A stretch of 7,879 nucleotides of DNA from the NCBI GenBank assembly GCA_024277405.1, contig JAJRVI010000094.1, positions 1 to 7,879 on the forward strand. The letters run 5' to 3'. Source of the stretch: Fidelibacterota bacterium. GTDB lineage: Bacteria > Bipolaricaulota > Bipolaricaulia > Bipolaricaulales > Bipolaricaulaceae. Made by a program: the position numbers and the translations under genes. Below, in pieces: positions 6,115 to 7,879 of the stretch; the stretch's first letter is position 1; every line of letters starts with the position of its first letter. Under the pieces are notes generated by a model that searched no databases, was not told the origin of the DNA, and was given only the letters and a program-made list of their open reading frames with translations.

Positions 6115-7743
6115 ATGACCGTTATCCGATATTTCTTGTGCTTGGCAATAAGTTACGCAACTGTCATTTTTGTGGGAGCGCAACCTTTAGAGCTGAAGTA
6201 CAAAATCGTTTATCCGCGGCCATTCGCAACTCCGAGTGTAACATTGGAAATTAGCGGCATTACTCAAGAGGCGATCGATTTTATCATCAGTCCGATGACC
6301 TCGTTCAATATGAGGACGCGCCGTGATGCATACACCTGGTTGGTTAAGGACATTCATGCATTTACAACTGGTGGACAGGAACTAAAAGTTTCTGGTCCAA
6401 CATATTCTATGGCCCGTTTTACTTTAGTGCCAATACGTCCTCGATATCGGCGATATACCATTTATACCCGCAACAATAACCGCATTATCATACGTTATGA
6501 TATAGCTGTTCCTATAGTGGTAGGATATCTGGAGACGCTCTTGCTGCGCCCTGCGCACCATGAGCAGATTAAGTTCGTTGAACTTACTTTCGAACTGCCT
6601 CCGAAGTGGAAAGCTGTTACAGTAGTTTCGCCAAAAAAGATGGATGAGTCATTTGTATTCGATTTAGGCAGATTAAATAGCATGTATGGTGATAACGATG
6701 ATCCGGCTTATAACTTCGTACCAATGGCTTTTGCTGTTGGATCCGATCGTGACATTGTAGAAGTGGAAACTGCCTGCGGTCGACTCATCTTTGCATATCC
6801 TTCTATGCACCCTACTTATGGAGGGTCTTATTTATTTAAACAACAGGCTGAACTGGGGAAACGCTTTTTTGAATTTATGTGCCGAGAAGTAGGCAGTTTA
6901 TATCCGTTTTGTACTTTTATTGCTAATAACAATTGGCAAGATGATTGGATGCCCACTTACTATCAACCCGGACTTTATAGCTATTTTTGGCAACATAATC
7001 GTACAATGGATTGGAGTACAGGACTCCCTAGTTTCCGGTTTTCGCCTTGGAAGCTGGGAACCTTCAAAATCGGGCGCACCACGATAGATGAGCCTGATGT
7101 GACATATTACCATTTTCCTCATGCACTGGTGCGGGCTTGGTTTAAGGGGACCACCTATTTCGTCCTCAGTCCTCGTCAGCCGGATTGGTTAGTACGAGGA
7201 GGTGTGGCTGGTTACCTCCAGGAAAAGATGTTATACGAAGCTTTTGGACCAATTAAGGTGTACCAGCGTTTTCAACAAATGTATGAGTTTTATAAAAGGC
7301 ATTACTTACAAACTTCCCAAGATAAGCCTCTAATGCAGGGGCGCGATCATTTTATCGAATATTTTAAGTCTACATTGTGGGCATTTTATGCCAACCAGCG
7401 TATTCTTGAAGCTACACATGGAGAACATGACCTTTGTGATGCTATCCGTTGGCTGTACACAAGATTTGGCGGTTCCGGCAAAGCTTACACCTATAAAGAT
7501 GTTGAGCAGGCCATCAATAACGTAGCGAATGTCGATCTAAGCGAGTTATTCCAGATTTATGCTTATACTAAAAAAGCCTTGCCGTTGGACGTGTATTTTG
7601 AAGACAACGATGGCGATGGTATCCCCAATGGGTTAGAAATTGAATTGCGGCTTAATCCTGATGACACTGACACTGATGACGATGGTATCCTCGATTTTGA
7701 AGAGGTTGAAGAAATGTTTAAAGTTGAATGGCCTGTGCTTTAA
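6115..7743 (+). CDS. Exported M1/M61-like metallopeptidase homologue with decayed active site and C-terminal Ca-binding repeat
   Basis: The product has 542 residues. Residues 1-22 form a signal peptide (MTVIRYF, hydrophobic core, VGA). Residues 24 to about 135 resemble the beta-rich N-terminal domain of M61 peptidases (LKYKIVYPRP, VTLEISG, a later IIIRYDI strand). The peptidase-like core follows. Around 334-345 it reads FPHALVRAWFKG, aligned with the gluzincin motif HELxHQWFG, and around 358-367 it reads WLVRGGVAGY, aligned with WLNEGFAxY. Thus the catalytic Glu is Ala, the second His is Arg, and the third zinc ligand Glu is Gly; only His336 remains. Helices like those ending M1/M61 proteins follow (about 425-490). 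Residues 497-532 are a thrombospondin type 3-like calcium site (DNDGDGIPNG, TDTDDDGILDFEE). It is probably a secreted binding or scaffolding protein, not a protease. Codon use (ATT, TTA, AAA) is unlike alaS, suggesting transfer. Confidence 0.65.
   Translation: MTVIRYFLCLAISYATVIFVGAQPLELKYKIVYPRPFATPSVTLEISGITQEAIDFIISPMTSFNMRTRRDAYTWLVKDIHAFTTGGQELKVSGPTYSMARFTLVPIRPRYRRYTIYTRNNNRIIIRYDIAVPIVVGYLETLLLRPAHHEQIKFVELTFELPPKWKAVTVVSPKKMDESFVFDLGRLNSMYGDNDDPAYNFVPMAFAVGSDRDIVEVETACGRLIFAYPSMHPTYGGSYLFKQQAELGKRFFEFMCREVGSLYPFCTFIANNNWQDDWMPTYYQPGLYSYFWQHNRTMDWSTGLPSFRFSPWKLGTFKIGRTTIDEPDVTYYHFPHALVRAWFKGTTYFVLSPRQPDWLVRGGVAGYLQEKMLYEAFGPIKVYQRFQQMYEFYKRHYLQTSQDKPLMQGRDHFIEYFKSTLWAFYANQRILEATHGEHDLCDAIRWLYTRFGGSGKAYTYKDVEQAINNVANVDLSELFQIYAYTKKALPLDVYFEDNDGDGIPNGLEIELRLNPDDTDTDDDGILDFEEVEEMFKVEWPVL
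7604..7711 (+). other. Thrombospondin type 3-like calcium-binding repeat (within CDS)
   Basis: These codons encode two Asp-rich loops, DNDGDGIPNG and DTDTDDDGILD, each followed by acidic helix residues (LEIEL, FEEVEE), with NPDDTD between them. This is the usual pattern of bacterial TSP3/DxDxDG repeats, which bind calcium outside the cell and often lie at the C-termini of secreted proteins. Confidence 0.75.
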
Positions 7744-7879
7744 TTAATGGTAGTGCCTCATGTAGTGTGTCCGGCGGCATGGCAGCTTCCCGACTGTATT
7801 TCCGTGAATCCCCTAAGCCGCCATCTGAGCGTGGTCCGATTCTTTTCCTCCAATACCAAGTATAAAAGCTTTTCCACCG
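7744..7879. other. Right-edge segment with undecided open frames
   Basis: The 136 bases after the M61-like gene return to a more balanced composition. On the plus strand ATG 7747 stays open to the edge (44 codons, no Shine-Dalgarno). On the minus strand a frame beginning at GTG 7877 (VEKLLYLVLEEK) stays open for 40 codons to a stop at 7760-7758. Neither has enough support to be called a gene. GGCGGC (7773-7778) and GCCGCC (7817-7822) are complementary but 38 bases apart. I see no clear terminator. Confidence 0.25.

Noticed and set aside
1..7879. CRISPR array, tRNA, rRNA, transposase or insertion-sequence ends
   Set aside because: No regularly spaced repeats, no cloverleaf or rRNA-like stretches, and no transposase motifs were found on either strand by eye.

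Overview
The window looks like bacterial chromosome from a GC-rich, possibly thermophilic organism. The core (about 1592-5975) is GC-rich and tightly packed. Its alanyl-tRNA synthetase is of the bacterial type, and strong Shine-Dalgarno sequences precede several genes. The small beta-rich exported protein at 1592-2014 recalls proteins I associate with Bipolaricaulota (Acetothermia), but that assignment is from memory and is weak.

Layout. (1) Left part, minus strand, 1-1413: two exported proteins in tandem. The downstream gene (409 to the left edge, incomplete) encodes a secreted cysteine-rich protein with 15 Cys in the 136 visible residues and a Cys spacing that recalls halocin C8-type bacteriocins. 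The upstream gene (1361-586) encodes an exported redoxin-fold protein that lacks the catalytic Cys pair and is broken by one apparent frameshift near 958-962. Their leaders (operator-like palindrome, -10, Shine-Dalgarno, start, first signal-peptide codons) are a 61-bp repeat, 44 of 61 bases identical without gaps. (2) Centre, plus strand, 1592-5975: a small exported beta-rich protein, a LarA-family (nickel-pincer racemase type) enzyme starting 3 bp after it, and alaS. (3) Right part, plus strand, 6115-7743: an obviously AT-rich gene with its own promoter and a perfect Shine-Dalgarno. It encodes an exported protein with an M1/M61-like metallopeptidase architecture whose zinc-binding motif has decayed (HALVR in place of HExxH), ending in a calcium-binding thrombospondin type 3-like repeat. 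(4) The right edge, 7744-7879, holds only undecided open frames.

How the parts work together: the LarA homologue and alaS are probably co-oriented rather than one pathway; alaS is housekeeping. The most unusual parts are the flanks. On the left, two unrelated exported proteins share a duplicated promoter/operator/secretion leader and so are probably co-regulated. On the right, an apparently transferred gene encodes a secreted pseudo-protease. Both flanks carry exported proteins of enzyme folds that have lost their catalytic residues.
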